Source: Pseudomonadota bacterium (GTDB lineage: Bacteria > Pseudomonadota > Gammaproteobacteria > Steroidobacterales > Steroidobacteraceae). From it: 64,000 bases of DNA. A program made the position numbers and the translations under genes. The notes below the pieces were generated by a model that had not been told where the DNA came from, made no database searches, and saw only the letters and a program-made list of their open reading frames with translations. The stretch spans positions 1-64,000 of the forward strand of contig JAFAGC010000039.1 in assembly GCA_023423065.1 (NCBI GenBank), read 5' to 3'. This document shows, one piece after another, positions 26,228 through 35,103 of this stretch (its first letter is position 1; every line of letters starts with the position of its first letter).

Positions 26228-26568
26228 CAGTGGATATCCAGGGGTGTCAAAAGCGTGACGAGGGTCATGTCGTGGGAGGCCTCCCGGGCCGTCTATTCAC
26301 CTAGTGTGCTGTAGTGCGGTGCAGCCAGCCTGCGGTCCCATTAGCATTGCAACCCTAGGTCGTTGATTCTGGGTCATTGGTTTTATCGGTTCGCCCGGGG
26401 AAGTGTGACTTATTGCTCCGGCCCGCCGATGCACTGCTGGTAGGTTATGGCATTGCGCGGGGAAGCGTGCGGGCGCATTGCGGCCGTAAGGGTCTCTTTT
26501 TGAGCATTGAGCACAGGTGTGATCGAAGCATTCGCTGAATATTGCTGGCGGCTCGGCGGGGAGTGCCG
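26228..26568. other. 341-nt divergent intergenic region between radA and the PP2C gene
   Basis: No coding frame with plausible codon use is seen. It must hold the promoters of two divergent units and is less GC-rich than its flanks in places (around 26340-26390). Two loosely similar blocks beginning CGGGGAAG, each followed by GTG and ATTGC, lie at about 26396-26416 and 26460-26481. TTGAGC occurs at 26500 and 26507, but no convincing -10 sits at the right spacing, so I call no promoter. Confidence 0.4.
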
Positions 26569-27393
26569 ATGAGCCTCAAGGGCAAGCTCACGTTCGTCGG
26601 GCAGACCGATACCGGTCGCGTTCGCGAACACAATGAAGACACCATCGCCTCCGACGTGGACGTCGGGTTGCTGGTGCTTGCCGACGGCATGGGCGGTTAC
26701 AACGCCGGCGAGGTCGCGAGCGGCATCGCGGTCAAGACGATCACCAATCTCGTGCGCGAAGGGCTATCCCGCGAAGACCTCGGAACCATCGATCGCACCA
26801 CGGGCCTCGCCCGGCCCTCGATCGTGTTGCGCGACGCCATCACCCGGGCCAACAAGATCATCTACCAGACCGCGCGCTCGCAGGCCGAATGCGAGGGCAT
26901 GGGCACCACCGTCGTGGCCGCCCTCTTCTACGACAATCGCATTTCCATCGCGCACGTCGGGGATTCGCGGTTGTATCGCCAGCGCAATGGCCAGATCGCC
27001 CAGGTGACGATGGACCATTCGCTGTTGCAGGAATTGGTCGATCGCGGCTTCTACTCGCCCGAAGAGGCCCAGCGGGCGGCAAACAAGAACTACGTGACCC
27101 GCGCGCTCGGCGTCGAACCTCAGGTCGAGGTCGAAGTGCAGGAGCACCCGGTCGACAAGGGCGACATCTACATCCTCTGTTCGGACGGTCTCTCCGACAT
27201 GGTTGAAGATGAAGACATCCGTTTAACTATAAGCACCTTTGGTGCTAATCTAGATACGGTTGCTAAGCAGTTGATTCAGCTAGCCAACGAGAACGGAGGC
27301 CGCGACAACGTCTCAGTGGTGCTGGCGCAGGCGAACGAAGCGTTCCCTGCGAGTCGCGGCGTGATGGACAAACTTCTGGGCTGGTTCAGTTAA
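26569..27393 (+). CDS. PP2C-family Ser/Thr protein phosphatase
   Basis: A 274-residue soluble phosphatase of the bacterial Stp/PrpC type. Metal-binding motifs are all present: REHNEDTI at 19-26, LADGMGGYNAGE around D39, SDGLSDMV, and GGRDNVSVVL near the C-terminus. It should remove phosphate from Ser/Thr residues of proteins. The start at 26569 is chosen over an in-frame ATG at 26542 because GGGGAG lies just upstream and MSLKGKLTFVGQTD is the normal N-terminus. A gene with two FHA domains follows after 15 nt, so the phosphatase and a phosphothreonine reader are made together. No matching kinase is in the window. Confidence 0.92.
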   Translation: MSLKGKLTFVGQTDTGRVREHNEDTIASDVDVGLLVLADGMGGYNAGEVASGIAVKTITNLVREGLSREDLGTIDRTTGLARPSIVLRDAITRANKIIYQTARSQAECEGMGTTVVAALFYDNRISIAHVGDSRLYRQRNGQIAQVTMDHSLLQELVDRGFYSPEEAQRAANKNYVTRALGVEPQVEVEVQEHPVDKGDIYILCSDGLSDMVEDEDIRLTISTFGANLDTVAKQLIQLANENGGRDNVSVVLAQANEAFPASRGVMDKLLGWFS

Positions 27394-27408
27394 GGGAAGG
27401 CGAAAAGA

Positions 27409-28122
27409 ATGGCACGTCTCGTATTGAGCCTGGATAACCAGGTCCTCGCCGAATACAACATGAACAAGGAGCGGTACACGATTGGCCGCCTCCCTGACAA
27501 CGATATTCGCATCGACAATTCGGCTGTATCGGGCCATCACTCGCTGATCATCAACATCCTCAACGACTCGTTCCTCGAGGATCTGAACAGCACCAACGGC
27601 ACGTACGTCAACGGCAAGCTCATCAAGAAGCATGCGCTGCAACACGGCGACGTGGTCACCGTCGGACATCACCAGCTGCGCTTCGTCGAGGACGACGAGG
27701 CCCAGGACGAATTCGAAAAGACGATGGTCATCCAGCCCTCGTCGCGCCCGGCCGCCGAGAAGATGCAGGCGGTCAAGGATCGTGCCGACAAGGTTTCCGC
27801 CGACGTGTCCGCCAGCGGCCTGCGCCGCGGTATCGACGGCAAGACGCCGGTCAAGAAGGCCAAGCTGCAGGTGCTCTCCGGTTCGTTCGCGGGCCGCGAG
27901 CTCGAGCTGAACAAGGCGCTCACGACGCTCGGACGCCCCGGCATCCAGGTCGCCGCGATCACGCGCCGCCAGGACGGTTACTTCATCGTGCACGTGGATG
28001 CGGACAAGCCCGAGAACACTCCGCTCGTGAACGGCACCGCCATCGGCAGCCAGGCGCGCAAGCTCACCGACAACGATGTGATCCAGCTTGCGGGCGTGAA
28101 GATGGGGTTCTTCGAGGCGTAG
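27409..28122 (+). CDS. Dual FHA-domain protein
   Basis: A 237-residue protein with two forkhead-associated domains. The first has all phosphothreonine-binding signatures: IGR (25-27), SGHH (41-44) and LNSTNGTYVNG (59-69). The second, at about 150-237, is divergent (LGRPGIQVAAITRRQDGYFIVHV, then TPLVNGTAIG). Between them lies EFEKTMVIQP with T105, a threonine placed like the kinase target sites of GarA-type FHA proteins. It is probably a target of a Ser/Thr kinase and of the neighbouring PP2C phosphatase; this is inference. Confidence 0.88.
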   Translation: MARLVLSLDNQVLAEYNMNKERYTIGRLPDNDIRIDNSAVSGHHSLIINILNDSFLEDLNSTNGTYVNGKLIKKHALQHGDVVTVGHHQLRFVEDDEAQDEFEKTMVIQPSSRPAAEKMQAVKDRADKVSADVSASGLRRGIDGKTPVKKAKLQVLSGSFAGRELELNKALTTLGRPGIQVAAITRRQDGYFIVHVDADKPENTPLVNGTAIGSQARKLTDNDVIQLAGVKMGFFEA

Positions 28123-28138
28123 GGACATTCTGCGTTTG

Positions 28139-28190
28139 CCCGCCGAAGGCGGGAAAAAAGGGACGGGCCTCTTCGGCCCGTCCCTTTTTT
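28139..28190. terminator. Tandem hairpins with a strong bidirectional terminator
   Basis: A first stem, CCCGCC/GGCGGG (28139-28153, loop GAA), is followed by a 10-bp perfect stem, GGGACGGGCC/GGCCCGTCCC (28160-28184, loop TCTTC). Six A precede the second stem and six T follow it, so it can end transcription of the FHA operon on the plus strand and of the leftward choice-of-anchor gene, which stops at 28228. Confidence 0.93.
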
Positions 28191-28227
28191 ATTGCAAACG
28201 CTGAATGTCCCTATTCCGTGCGCCGAC

Positions 28228-31116
28228 CTATTTCGGTTTCACCTCGTACAGCGTCACGGTCCCGCTGATTTCATTGGCAACCGCCACGAGCGGATGACCG
28301 GTCGGACTTTCCTGCGCGGCGATGAATTTCAGGCCCTCGGGCCCGAGATCGCCCGTGCCCGCGGCGAAGTCGCGGTTGTTGAGATAATCGACGAAGAACG
28401 GCGCGAACGGATCCGTCACGTCGTACAACATCACGCCACCGATGCGCTCGAGCCCGATGAATGCATACGTGCGGCCATCGATGACGCCCAGCGTGACGCC
28501 TTCCGGTTCCGGTCCCTTGTTGTCGGAGCGGTCATCGAGTGTGCTGTTGTTGTTGCTCGCATTGAAATTCACGGGGTACTTCGCCGCCGTGATGCGCTCG
28601 AACTCGCTGCCGCTGTCGTAGGCCAGTTGCCCAGTCGTCGACCAGATCGAGAACGAACGGCCACCCAACGTGAACAGCCGGTCGTAGTCACCGTCGCCGT
28701 CATCATCGCCTTGCGAGGTGGTGACCGTGTGGCGGCCGAGGTTGGCGTTCTGGCGCAGAGTCGCCGCGTTGGGGAAGGCTGTAGGATCGAGCGTGAGCGT
28801 GCCGACGCGCGCCTCTTCCACGAGACCCGGCCATTCACGAGCATCGCCTTCGTTGGCCGTGACCAGCCAGGTGGTGCCCTTCGCCTGGTATGCCGCGACC
28901 GAGTCCGGCAGGTAGATTCCGAGCAGCGGCCAGTCGCGGATGTTGATCTTCGAGTCGCGATCCGAAGCATCGAGGCCGGGAACGTCGATGAGCCCTAGTG
29001 TGACGTTCTCCGGAACGTAACCCGGCGCCGTCTGGAACCGCCCGGTGGCATTGTCGACGATGATCTGGGCGACGCCGAAATCGTTGTCGTTGATCACCGC
29101 GAGCTGGCCGTTGTCGAGCAATGTCAGGCCTTCCACCTTCTGCACCGAGGCGTAGCCCGCCGCGGCGAGATCGACGTGCAGCGTCTTGGCGAGTCCGCGC
29201 ACGTTTACGGCCGCGAGCTCCGCTGACGTCATCTGGTCCAGCGAGAGATTGACGAGCGAACCGCCGCGCGCGACCGGATACAGCGTGTCCACCGCGGTGA
29301 TGTCCGTGGCCGTTCCGAGCGTGAACGAGTAGACCTTCTTCGTGATCACCGCGATGTCCGACGCCGGCACGGCGTCGTCGTCGCGCTCGACCACGAGGAA
29401 CTCACCCGTGCCGGACGCGACGGCATCGCCGATCTTGTCGGCGCGCGTGTCGGCCGTGTCGAGCGGTACCGGATTGTCCATCTCGTAGAGGAACTGGCGC
29501 GTGGCGTGTGTGACCGGATCGAACTCGACCACGCGCACGTTGCGCATCGCGTTCAGCGCGCCGTTCGCGAGGCTGACAGGATTGCGGATCGGGCTTTGCA
29601 CGAACGCATAGAACTTGCCGTTCTGGTACGCCAGCGCTTCGACACCGCGATTCTGGCGGCGCTGCGCGATGGCGGCCGGCAGAGCCTCGATGCCGAGTTC
29701 GCCCGCGACGCCCGCCGGCGGCACCGACTTGCCCGCGGCCGCGTGCGTGCCGATCGGGATGAATCGCTCCAGTAGTTTGCCCACCGGATCGAAGTGGTAG
29801 ATGGCCGGGCGGTATTCGTCGCCGAGCCAGAAGCTGCCGTCGCTCGCGACCACGATGGCCTCGAAGTCGCCGCCGAGCGGATCGAGCGGCAACACGTTGC
29901 CGAACAGGTCCACCGGCACTTCATCGTTGTACGCCTGGCTGGCGTTGTCCGAGAGCGTCGTGTTCGGCAGCCCCGTGAGCGGCGAGCCATCCGGGCGCTC
30001 GAGCTCGATCTGCTGGGTGAGCGAGAACTCGCCGCTTTTCGGATCCAGCGTGAAGCGCACGATGCGCGGCGAGAACTGCGGGAGCACGAACGGTCGCCGG
30101 ATACCCGTGGGCTCGGCATTCGGACCGCGGTCCGTGTGCGTGACGAATTTCAGCTTGCCGTCGCGCGTCCGGCCTTCGAACGCGAGACCAGAGAATCCGC
30201 CGAGCAGCATCTTCTGGCCGGCCGCGGTGAAACCGATCGTCGGCAGTCGCGTCCACTCATAGCTGGCCGCGACTTTCGCGGTTGCCTTGTGATCCTTGTA
30301 ACCCAGGCCCGACAGGCGTGTGACCTTCGCCTTCGCGATGTCGATCGTCGCGATCGCATTGTTCTCCTGCAGAGTCACGAAGGCCGTGCGCGAATCCGGC
30401 GAGGACGCGATGTATTCGGGTTCCAGATCCTGCGCGACGCTCGCGCCCGGGCCGAAGAAGCGCACACCCTTGCCGCGCAGCACGTCTTCTTGGCCGTTGA
30501 ACGCCCTGAAGTCCGCGGTCCGCACATTCGCCTGGCCGAAGCTTTTCCACTCGCCGGGGTTCTGCGGCATTCGCACGATGCTGACGGATCCCTCCGGATC
30601 GACGTTTGCGCCACCGTAGCCGCTCGGCTCGCCCTCGTTGGCGACCAGCACGTACCGGCCGTCGGGCGTGAAGGTGACCATGTCGGGCAACGCGCCCACT
30701 GTCGCCGAGGCGACGGGCTCGCCATCGGTCGTGAAGAATCCGAGGGTGCCAGGGTCGGTCTTGGCCGACGCCTGGATGGCGACCGCGACGATGCCGTCCC
30801 GCACGTCGACACTATTGGGCGAGCCCTGCGCCGACAGATCCAGCCGTCGCACGAGCGTGGGAGCAAGCGGATTCGCGATGTCGATGATCTCGACGCTCGA
30901 TGCCTGCGCGTTGATCAGGAAGAGCCGGCGCGACGCCTTGTCGTAAGCGACGATTTCCGCCGCTCCCTCGCCGAGACCGGTCGAGTACGTGGAGATGATG
31001 CTCAGGCCGAGCGGCCCCGGGTCCGGAGCCTGGGGTTGTCCCGCCGCGGCGCCCGCGGTGAAAAGAACGGAAGCAATGGCAGCCGCGACGAGGCGGCCGG
31101 AAAATCTCGGCGTCAT
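28228..31116 (-). CDS. Exported choice-of-anchor I / phytase-esterase-like protein
   Basis: A 962-residue secreted or periplasmic protein with a signal peptide (RLVAAAIASVLFTAGAAA). The outer parts match the choice-of-anchor I family: AAEIVAYDKASRRLFLINAQ near the N-terminus, and GRTYAFIGLERIGGVMLYDV plus NRDFAAGTGDLGPEGL at the C-terminus. Between them, about 300-700, lies an esterase-like domain of the phytase family (LPQFSPRIVRFTLDPKSGEF, FWLGDEYRPAIYHFDPVG, FLVVERDDDAV). Phosphate-ester hydrolysis is possible but unproven. The start at 31116 is chosen because it gives the signal peptide; upstream sequence in frame is not signal-like. It is a monocistronic unit. Confidence 0.8.
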   Translation of the reverse strand: MTPRFSGRLVAAAIASVLFTAGAAAGQPQAPDPGPLGLSIISTYSTGLGEGAAEIVAYDKASRRLFLINAQASSVEIIDIANPLAPTLVRRLDLSAQGSPNSVDVRDGIVAVAIQASAKTDPGTLGFFTTDGEPVASATVGALPDMVTFTPDGRYVLVANEGEPSGYGGANVDPEGSVSIVRMPQNPGEWKSFGQANVRTADFRAFNGQEDVLRGKGVRFFGPGASVAQDLEPEYIASSPDSRTAFVTLQENNAIATIDIAKAKVTRLSGLGYKDHKATAKVAASYEWTRLPTIGFTAAGQKMLLGGFSGLAFEGRTRDGKLKFVTHTDRGPNAEPTGIRRPFVLPQFSPRIVRFTLDPKSGEFSLTQQIELERPDGSPLTGLPNTTLSDNASQAYNDEVPVDLFGNVLPLDPLGGDFEAIVVASDGSFWLGDEYRPAIYHFDPVGKLLERFIPIGTHAAAGKSVPPAGVAGELGIEALPAAIAQRRQNRGVEALAYQNGKFYAFVQSPIRNPVSLANGALNAMRNVRVVEFDPVTHATRQFLYEMDNPVPLDTADTRADKIGDAVASGTGEFLVVERDDDAVPASDIAVITKKVYSFTLGTATDITAVDTLYPVARGGSLVNLSLDQMTSAELAAVNVRGLAKTLHVDLAAAGYASVQKVEGLTLLDNGQLAVINDNDFGVAQIIVDNATGRFQTAPGYVPENVTLGLIDVPGLDASDRDSKINIRDWPLLGIYLPDSVAAYQAKGTTWLVTANEGDAREWPGLVEEARVGTLTLDPTAFPNAATLRQNANLGRHTVTTSQGDDDGDGDYDRLFTLGGRSFSIWSTTGQLAYDSGSEFERITAAKYPVNFNASNNNSTLDDRSDNKGPEPEGVTLGVIDGRTYAFIGLERIGGVMLYDVTDPFAPFFVDYLNNRDFAAGTGDLGPEGLKFIAAQESPTGHPLVAVANEISGTVTLYEVKPK

Positions 31117-31205
31117 GGGATCTCCGTGTTGTTGTCGCACGATTAGACGCAAGCAGCGATTGCATGCGTGTGACAACCGCGCCCGATCCGGCGCACGAAG
31201 ATTCG

Positions 31206-32300
31206 TCAGGAAAGCTCGAGCGGCACTCGTTGGCTGACGCCGCACAGCAGCTCATAGGGAATCGTATCCGCATGGGCGGCGACTTCTTCGACCGGCAGTC
31301 CCTCGCCCCAGATCACCGCCTTGCTGCCCGTGGAAATTTTCTGTGCGCCGGTCACGTCCACGGCGATCATGTCCATGGATACTCGGCCGACGAGCGGAAA
31401 CTTCGCTCCGCCGATCGACACCGGCGTCCCGCTGGCGAGATGGCGCGATAGGCCGTCTCCGTACCCCGCCGCGAGGATCGCGATCGCGCTGTCGCGCTCC
31501 GCCCGCCACGAGCCCGCGTATCCCACGGTTTCGCCACGCTTGACCTCGCGTACCGTGAGCACGGTCGTCTCGAGCGTCATCACCGGTTTCAGGCCGTACT
31601 TGCCCGCGATTTCTCCACCGAAAGGAGAAACGCCGTACAAGGCAAGTCCCGGGCGCACCCAGTCGCCATGCGCCTGCGGCCATCCGAGCGTGCCCGCGGA
31701 GTTGCCGATGCTGGTGGGCAGGCGCCTCGGTCCGACCAGATCCGCGGCCGCAAGCGTTCGTTCGAACACGTCGACCTGCACCGCGGTCATCCGTTCGGTC
31801 CGTTCGTCCGCGCGCGCCAAGTGCGTCATCGCGCGCAGCTCGAGCGCGGGAACCGTGAGCGCCCGCAGGCGCGCGAGCGCGGGCGCAAAGGCTTCCGGCC
31901 GGAACCCGAGGCGGTTCATGCCCGTGTCCATCTTGATCCACACGACGAACCGGCGCGCGTCGCGATGACCCTCGAGTAGTTTGATCTGCAGCGGATCGTG
32001 CACCACGAGCTCGAATCGGTGATGCGCGGCCTCGGCCATCTGCTCGGCGCTGAAGACGCCCTCGAGCAGCACGATCGGCGCGCGCACGCCGGCGCTGCGC
32101 AGCGCGATGCCCTCCTCGAGCCGCGCCACCGCGAAGCTGTCCGCATCCGCGAGTGCGAGCGCCGTCGAAACGAGCCCGTGTCCGTAGGCATTGGCCTTGA
32201 TGACGGCCATCACCTTCGCGCCCGGTGCGTAGGCGCGGATGGTGCCGAGGTTGTGCCGCAGCGCGGCGGTGTCGATCAGCGCGCGCAGCAGCCGGATCAA
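31206..32300 (-). CDS. alr: Alanine racemase
   Basis: A 364-residue PLP enzyme that interconverts L- and D-alanine for peptidoglycan. The PLP lysine is K35 in VIKANAYGHG. The second catalytic residue, a tyrosine, is in VGYAGSWRAERDS. The length is that of E. coli Alr (359). The TTG start at 32300 overlaps the TGA of dnaB (TTGA), the usual dnaB-alr neighbourhood with translational coupling. Confidence 0.96.
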   Translation of the reverse strand: MIRLLRALIDTAALRHNLGTIRAYAPGAKVMAVIKANAYGHGLVSTALALADADSFAVARLEEGIALRSAGVRAPIVLLEGVFSAEQMAEAAHHRFELVVHDPLQIKLLEGHRDARRFVVWIKMDTGMNRLGFRPEAFAPALARLRALTVPALELRAMTHLARADERTERMTAVQVDVFERTLAAADLVGPRRLPTSIGNSAGTLGWPQAHGDWVRPGLALYGVSPFGGEIAGKYGLKPVMTLETTVLTVREVKRGETVGYAGSWRAERDSAIAILAAGYGDGLSRHLASGTPVSIGGAKFPLVGRVSMDMIAVDVTGAQKISTGSKAVIWGEGLPVEEVAAHADTIPYELLCGVSQRVPLELS

Positions 32301-34957
32301 CGCATGATCCCTTCGCCGTACGCCGGGTCGACGTAGTTCTCGAAGCGGCTGTTCGCGCCCTTGAACGTGAGCCTGATCTCGCCGATCTCGCCGTTACGAT
32401 GTTTGGCGAGATCGATTTCGGCGACGCCTTTCTTCGGCGTCTCGCGGTTGTAGACCTCGTCGCGGTAGATGAGCAGGATCATGTCTGCGTCTTGCTCTAT
32501 GGCACCTGAATTGTGCGTCGCAACACCGTCGGCTAACCAATTGTGGTAGTTAGGAACCGATAGATCGAAGGTCTCTTCTTGTCCTGCTGGATCAACTGAA
32601 ATTACGCGATCCCAGAACACGTTACTGCGAGCCCACGCTGCCAGCGCGTCGTCTTCCAGGATTTCCGCATACTCGGAAATGAGCTTCCGTGAGGGCGAAA
32701 ACTGATAAGCGGTTACACCTCCAAAGGGAACGCCTCTCTTTTCCGCCATTGCACGCGGAGAGATTCCGCGTAGTTTCATGCTTTCCAAGACCGTTTCGAA
32801 CACAGACTCCGGCAATGTGTCGACATTCGAATGCGATTTGGCCTTGTCGAGACGGGCTTTAAGCTTTTCGATCGGTAGCGCTCGCGGCCCGAACCCGCCC
32901 ACCTTTTCAATAAAGGTCAACATGTTCTCGCGTCCTGAAACGTCGACGTTATGAAGCAGACGTCCTGCTCCGTGTTGAACAGTGCGGCGCCGAGCCACGA
33001 TCCCGAGACGCAAGAGTAGCGCACTGACGTCTAATGCGAGCCCTTCACTGCAGGTACTAAAGAAGACGCGCGACGACCCTTTTTCGCCTTCGGGCCTAAC
33101 AAATACGCATCCGTCGGTTGCCCAAAGGTGCTTGAGAAGTGTGGCGATCTGCCCGTTTGCCAGTCTGAACACCTCGGCTGGCAACCTTTTCTCGTGAGAC
33201 CGCTGATTGAAAAGTCCCAGATCTTTGAGCCATTTGCTGACACCTTCTGCATGCCAGCGATTCCCATTGCCGGAGATTACGAGTTGATGCCAGTTCCCTC
33301 TACCCGCGTGCCGCGTCGCCTTGCATCCAAACAACCTCGCACAATTCGCAACTGCATCGCTGTTTTCCTCAGAGGCAGTTGTGTATTTCAACGGTCGATG
33401 AGTCAGGTAACTCCCGTCACCAACCAAATGGCCAAGCAGAACTAGCCAATGTTCGGGCCATGAAATCGTCTTCGCGGGCTCCGGCAGGATTCTAGAGATC
33501 GCAATGCGGTCTGAAGGTACACAGTCACCTAACGCCTTCCAGCCCGTTCCGCTCCAGACGCGATGATCATGCGTGGCGCGAAGCCTCCTCCCGCTTGCCA
33601 AATTCAGATTAAAAACGGGCTTCGTGCCGGTGGACCAGACAATCTCTGCCTTCGCCGCGACCGGATTCTGCTCATCATCCAGCGCCCAGACTTCCGGCTG
33701 CTGCCCGACCAGATCCTTGATCGGCACGCGCCGACCATCCGTGAGGCACACCAGCGTATCGCCCGCCACACACTCGCGAAGATCCGACATCACCGGCTTC
33801 TTGTTCTCGCGCTGCTCCACGCCGCGATTCAGCTGCGACAGCGCGATCACGGGACAACTCAATTCCTTCGCCAGGGCCTTGAGACCACGCGAGATCTCCG
33901 AGATCTCCGTCGCGCGATTCTCTTTCGTCCCCGGCACCGTCATGAGCTGTAGATAGTCCACGACGATCAAGTCGAGCCCATGCTCGCGCTTGATGCGGCG
34001 CGAACGCGCGCGCAGCTCGGTCGGCGTCAATGCCGGCGTATCGTCAATGAAGATCTTCGCGTCCTGGAGCTGCTTCGTCGCGCCGGTGATGCGCGGCCAG
34101 TCGTCCTCGGAAAGTTTGCCGCTGCGGATGTTGCCGAGATGCACGCTGCCGACGGACGACAACATGCGCGTGAGGATCTGCTCGGCGGGCATTTCGAGCG
34201 AGTAGATGGCCACCGAGGCGCGCACGCCTTCCTTGAGCGCGGCGTGCTCGGCCATGTTGATGGCCAGGGTCGACTTACCCATCGACGGGCGTCCCGCGAT
34301 GATCAGCAGGTCGCCCGGACGCAGTCCGCCGGTCTTGGCGTCGAAGTCGATGAAGCCCGTCGGCAAGCCGCGCGGCTTGTTCGGGTTGTTGTACAGGTCG
34401 TCGATCTGGTCGATCAGCGCCGGCAGTGCCTGCTTGGCGCTCACGTATCCCTTGCCGCGCGACGACCCTTCGGCGATCGCGAAGATCTTGCGCTCGGCCT
34501 GCTCGACGAGCTCGCGCGCGGTCTCGCCCTCCTCGCTCCACACCGAGCTCGCGATCTCGCCGCCGGTGGTGACCAGCGCGCGCAGCAGCGCGCGTTCCTT
34601 GACGATCTCCGCGTAGGCGCGCGCATTGGCGGCGCCCGGCGTGTCGCGGGTCAGCGTGCCCAGGTAGGCCAGACCGCCGACGTCGCCCAGCTTACCGAGC
34701 CGCTGCAGATGCTCGGACACCGTCACCGGATCGCAGGGCTGCGCCTCGCTGCACAGGGCCGCGATGCTCTCGAAAATCAGCTTGTGGTCGGGCTGGTAGA
34801 AATCATCCGCGGTGATGACGTCGCCGACGTTGTCCCAGGCGGAGCGGTCGAGCATCAATCCGCCCAGGACCGACTGCTCGGCTTCCCGCGAATGCGGTGG
34901 CTCGCGCAGCTCGTTGGAAATGGATTTTTCGCGCCGGAACTTGGGCGTGCTGGACAT
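32297..34957 (-). CDS. dnaB: Replicative DNA helicase DnaB containing an intein
   Basis: An 886-codon frame. It encodes a 465-residue DnaB after removal of a 421-residue intein (codons 396-816). DnaB is the hexameric helicase that unwinds DNA at the fork. The N-terminal domain has REAEQSVLGGLMLDRSAWD. Walker A is AGRPSMGKST (221-230), and the core includes IVVDYLQLM. The N-extein ends SDLRE, and the C-extein begins SGAIEQDADMILLIYRDEVY, which joins to a normal DnaB. Without splicing the loop next to the ATPase site would be broken, so splicing must be efficient if this is the only dnaB. Cotranscribed with alr. Confidence 0.97.
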   Translation of the reverse strand: MSSTPKFRREKSISNELREPPHSREAEQSVLGGLMLDRSAWDNVGDVITADDFYQPDHKLIFESIAALCSEAQPCDPVTVSEHLQRLGKLGDVGGLAYLGTLTRDTPGAANARAYAEIVKERALLRALVTTGGEIASSVWSEEGETARELVEQAERKIFAIAEGSSRGKGYVSAKQALPALIDQIDDLYNNPNKPRGLPTGFIDFDAKTGGLRPGDLLIIAGRPSMGKSTLAINMAEHAALKEGVRASVAIYSLEMPAEQILTRMLSSVGSVHLGNIRSGKLSEDDWPRITGATKQLQDAKIFIDDTPALTPTELRARSRRIKREHGLDLIVVDYLQLMTVPGTKENRATEISEISRGLKALAKELSCPVIALSQLNRGVEQRENKKPVMSDLRECVAGDTLVCLTDGRRVPIKDLVGQQPEVWALDDEQNPVAAKAEIVWSTGTKPVFNLNLASGRRLRATHDHRVWSGTGWKALGDCVPSDRIAISRILPEPAKTISWPEHWLVLLGHLVGDGSYLTHRPLKYTTASEENSDAVANCARLFGCKATRHAGRGNWHQLVISGNGNRWHAEGVSKWLKDLGLFNQRSHEKRLPAEVFRLANGQIATLLKHLWATDGCVFVRPEGEKGSSRVFFSTCSEGLALDVSALLLRLGIVARRRTVQHGAGRLLHNVDVSGRENMLTFIEKVGGFGPRALPIEKLKARLDKAKSHSNVDTLPESVFETVLESMKLRGISPRAMAEKRGVPFGGVTAYQFSPSRKLISEYAEILEDDALAAWARSNVFWDRVISVDPAGQEETFDLSVPNYHNWLADGVATHNSGAIEQDADMILLIYRDEVYNRETPKKGVAEIDLAKHRNGEIGEIRLTFKGANSRFENYVDPAYGEGIMR
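32510..33772 (-). other. DnaB intein with LAGLIDADG-type homing endonuclease domain
   Basis: 421 residues in frame inside dnaB. Splicing features are complete: first residue C (CVAGDTLVCL), block B with RATHDHRVW, block F DLSVPNYHNWLADG, the terminal H-N pair (VATHN), and S as the +1 extein residue. Two dodecapeptide-like motifs with acidic residues, LLGHLVGDGSYL and LLKHLWATDGCVF, mark a LAGLIDADG endonuclease. Hand-counted sample lines within it are 47-55% GC against about 65% in flanking dnaB. This suggests acquisition by horizontal transfer. Confidence 0.95.
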
Positions 34958-35049
34958 GAACCTCTCCCCGCAAGTCGTCGATTATTCTCCACACGGCTGA
35001 CGCGAGCGGAAAGATTTTTTGTCGACGGAAGTCCGTCGAAATGGATCCA

Positions 35050-35081
35050 AAAAACGAAAACGGCGGCCGAAGCCGCCGTTT
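35050..35081 (-). terminator. Rho-independent terminator after rplI
   Basis: On the minus strand AAACGGCGGC and GCCGCCGTTT form a perfect 10-bp stem closed by a TTCG tetraloop, followed by TCGTTTTTT. It lies just past the rplI stop (35104) and before dnaB. It should end the rpsF-rpsR-rplI transcript and separate it from dnaB-alr. Confidence 0.9.
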
Positions 35082-35103
35082 CCAATCATCACGTTGGACG
35101 TGA

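Noticed and set aside
26500..26545. Sigma70 promoter for the PP2C-FHA operon using TTGAGC
   Set aside because: The nearest AT-rich -10-like hexamer is 24 nt or more from either TTGAGC, too far for a standard spacer.
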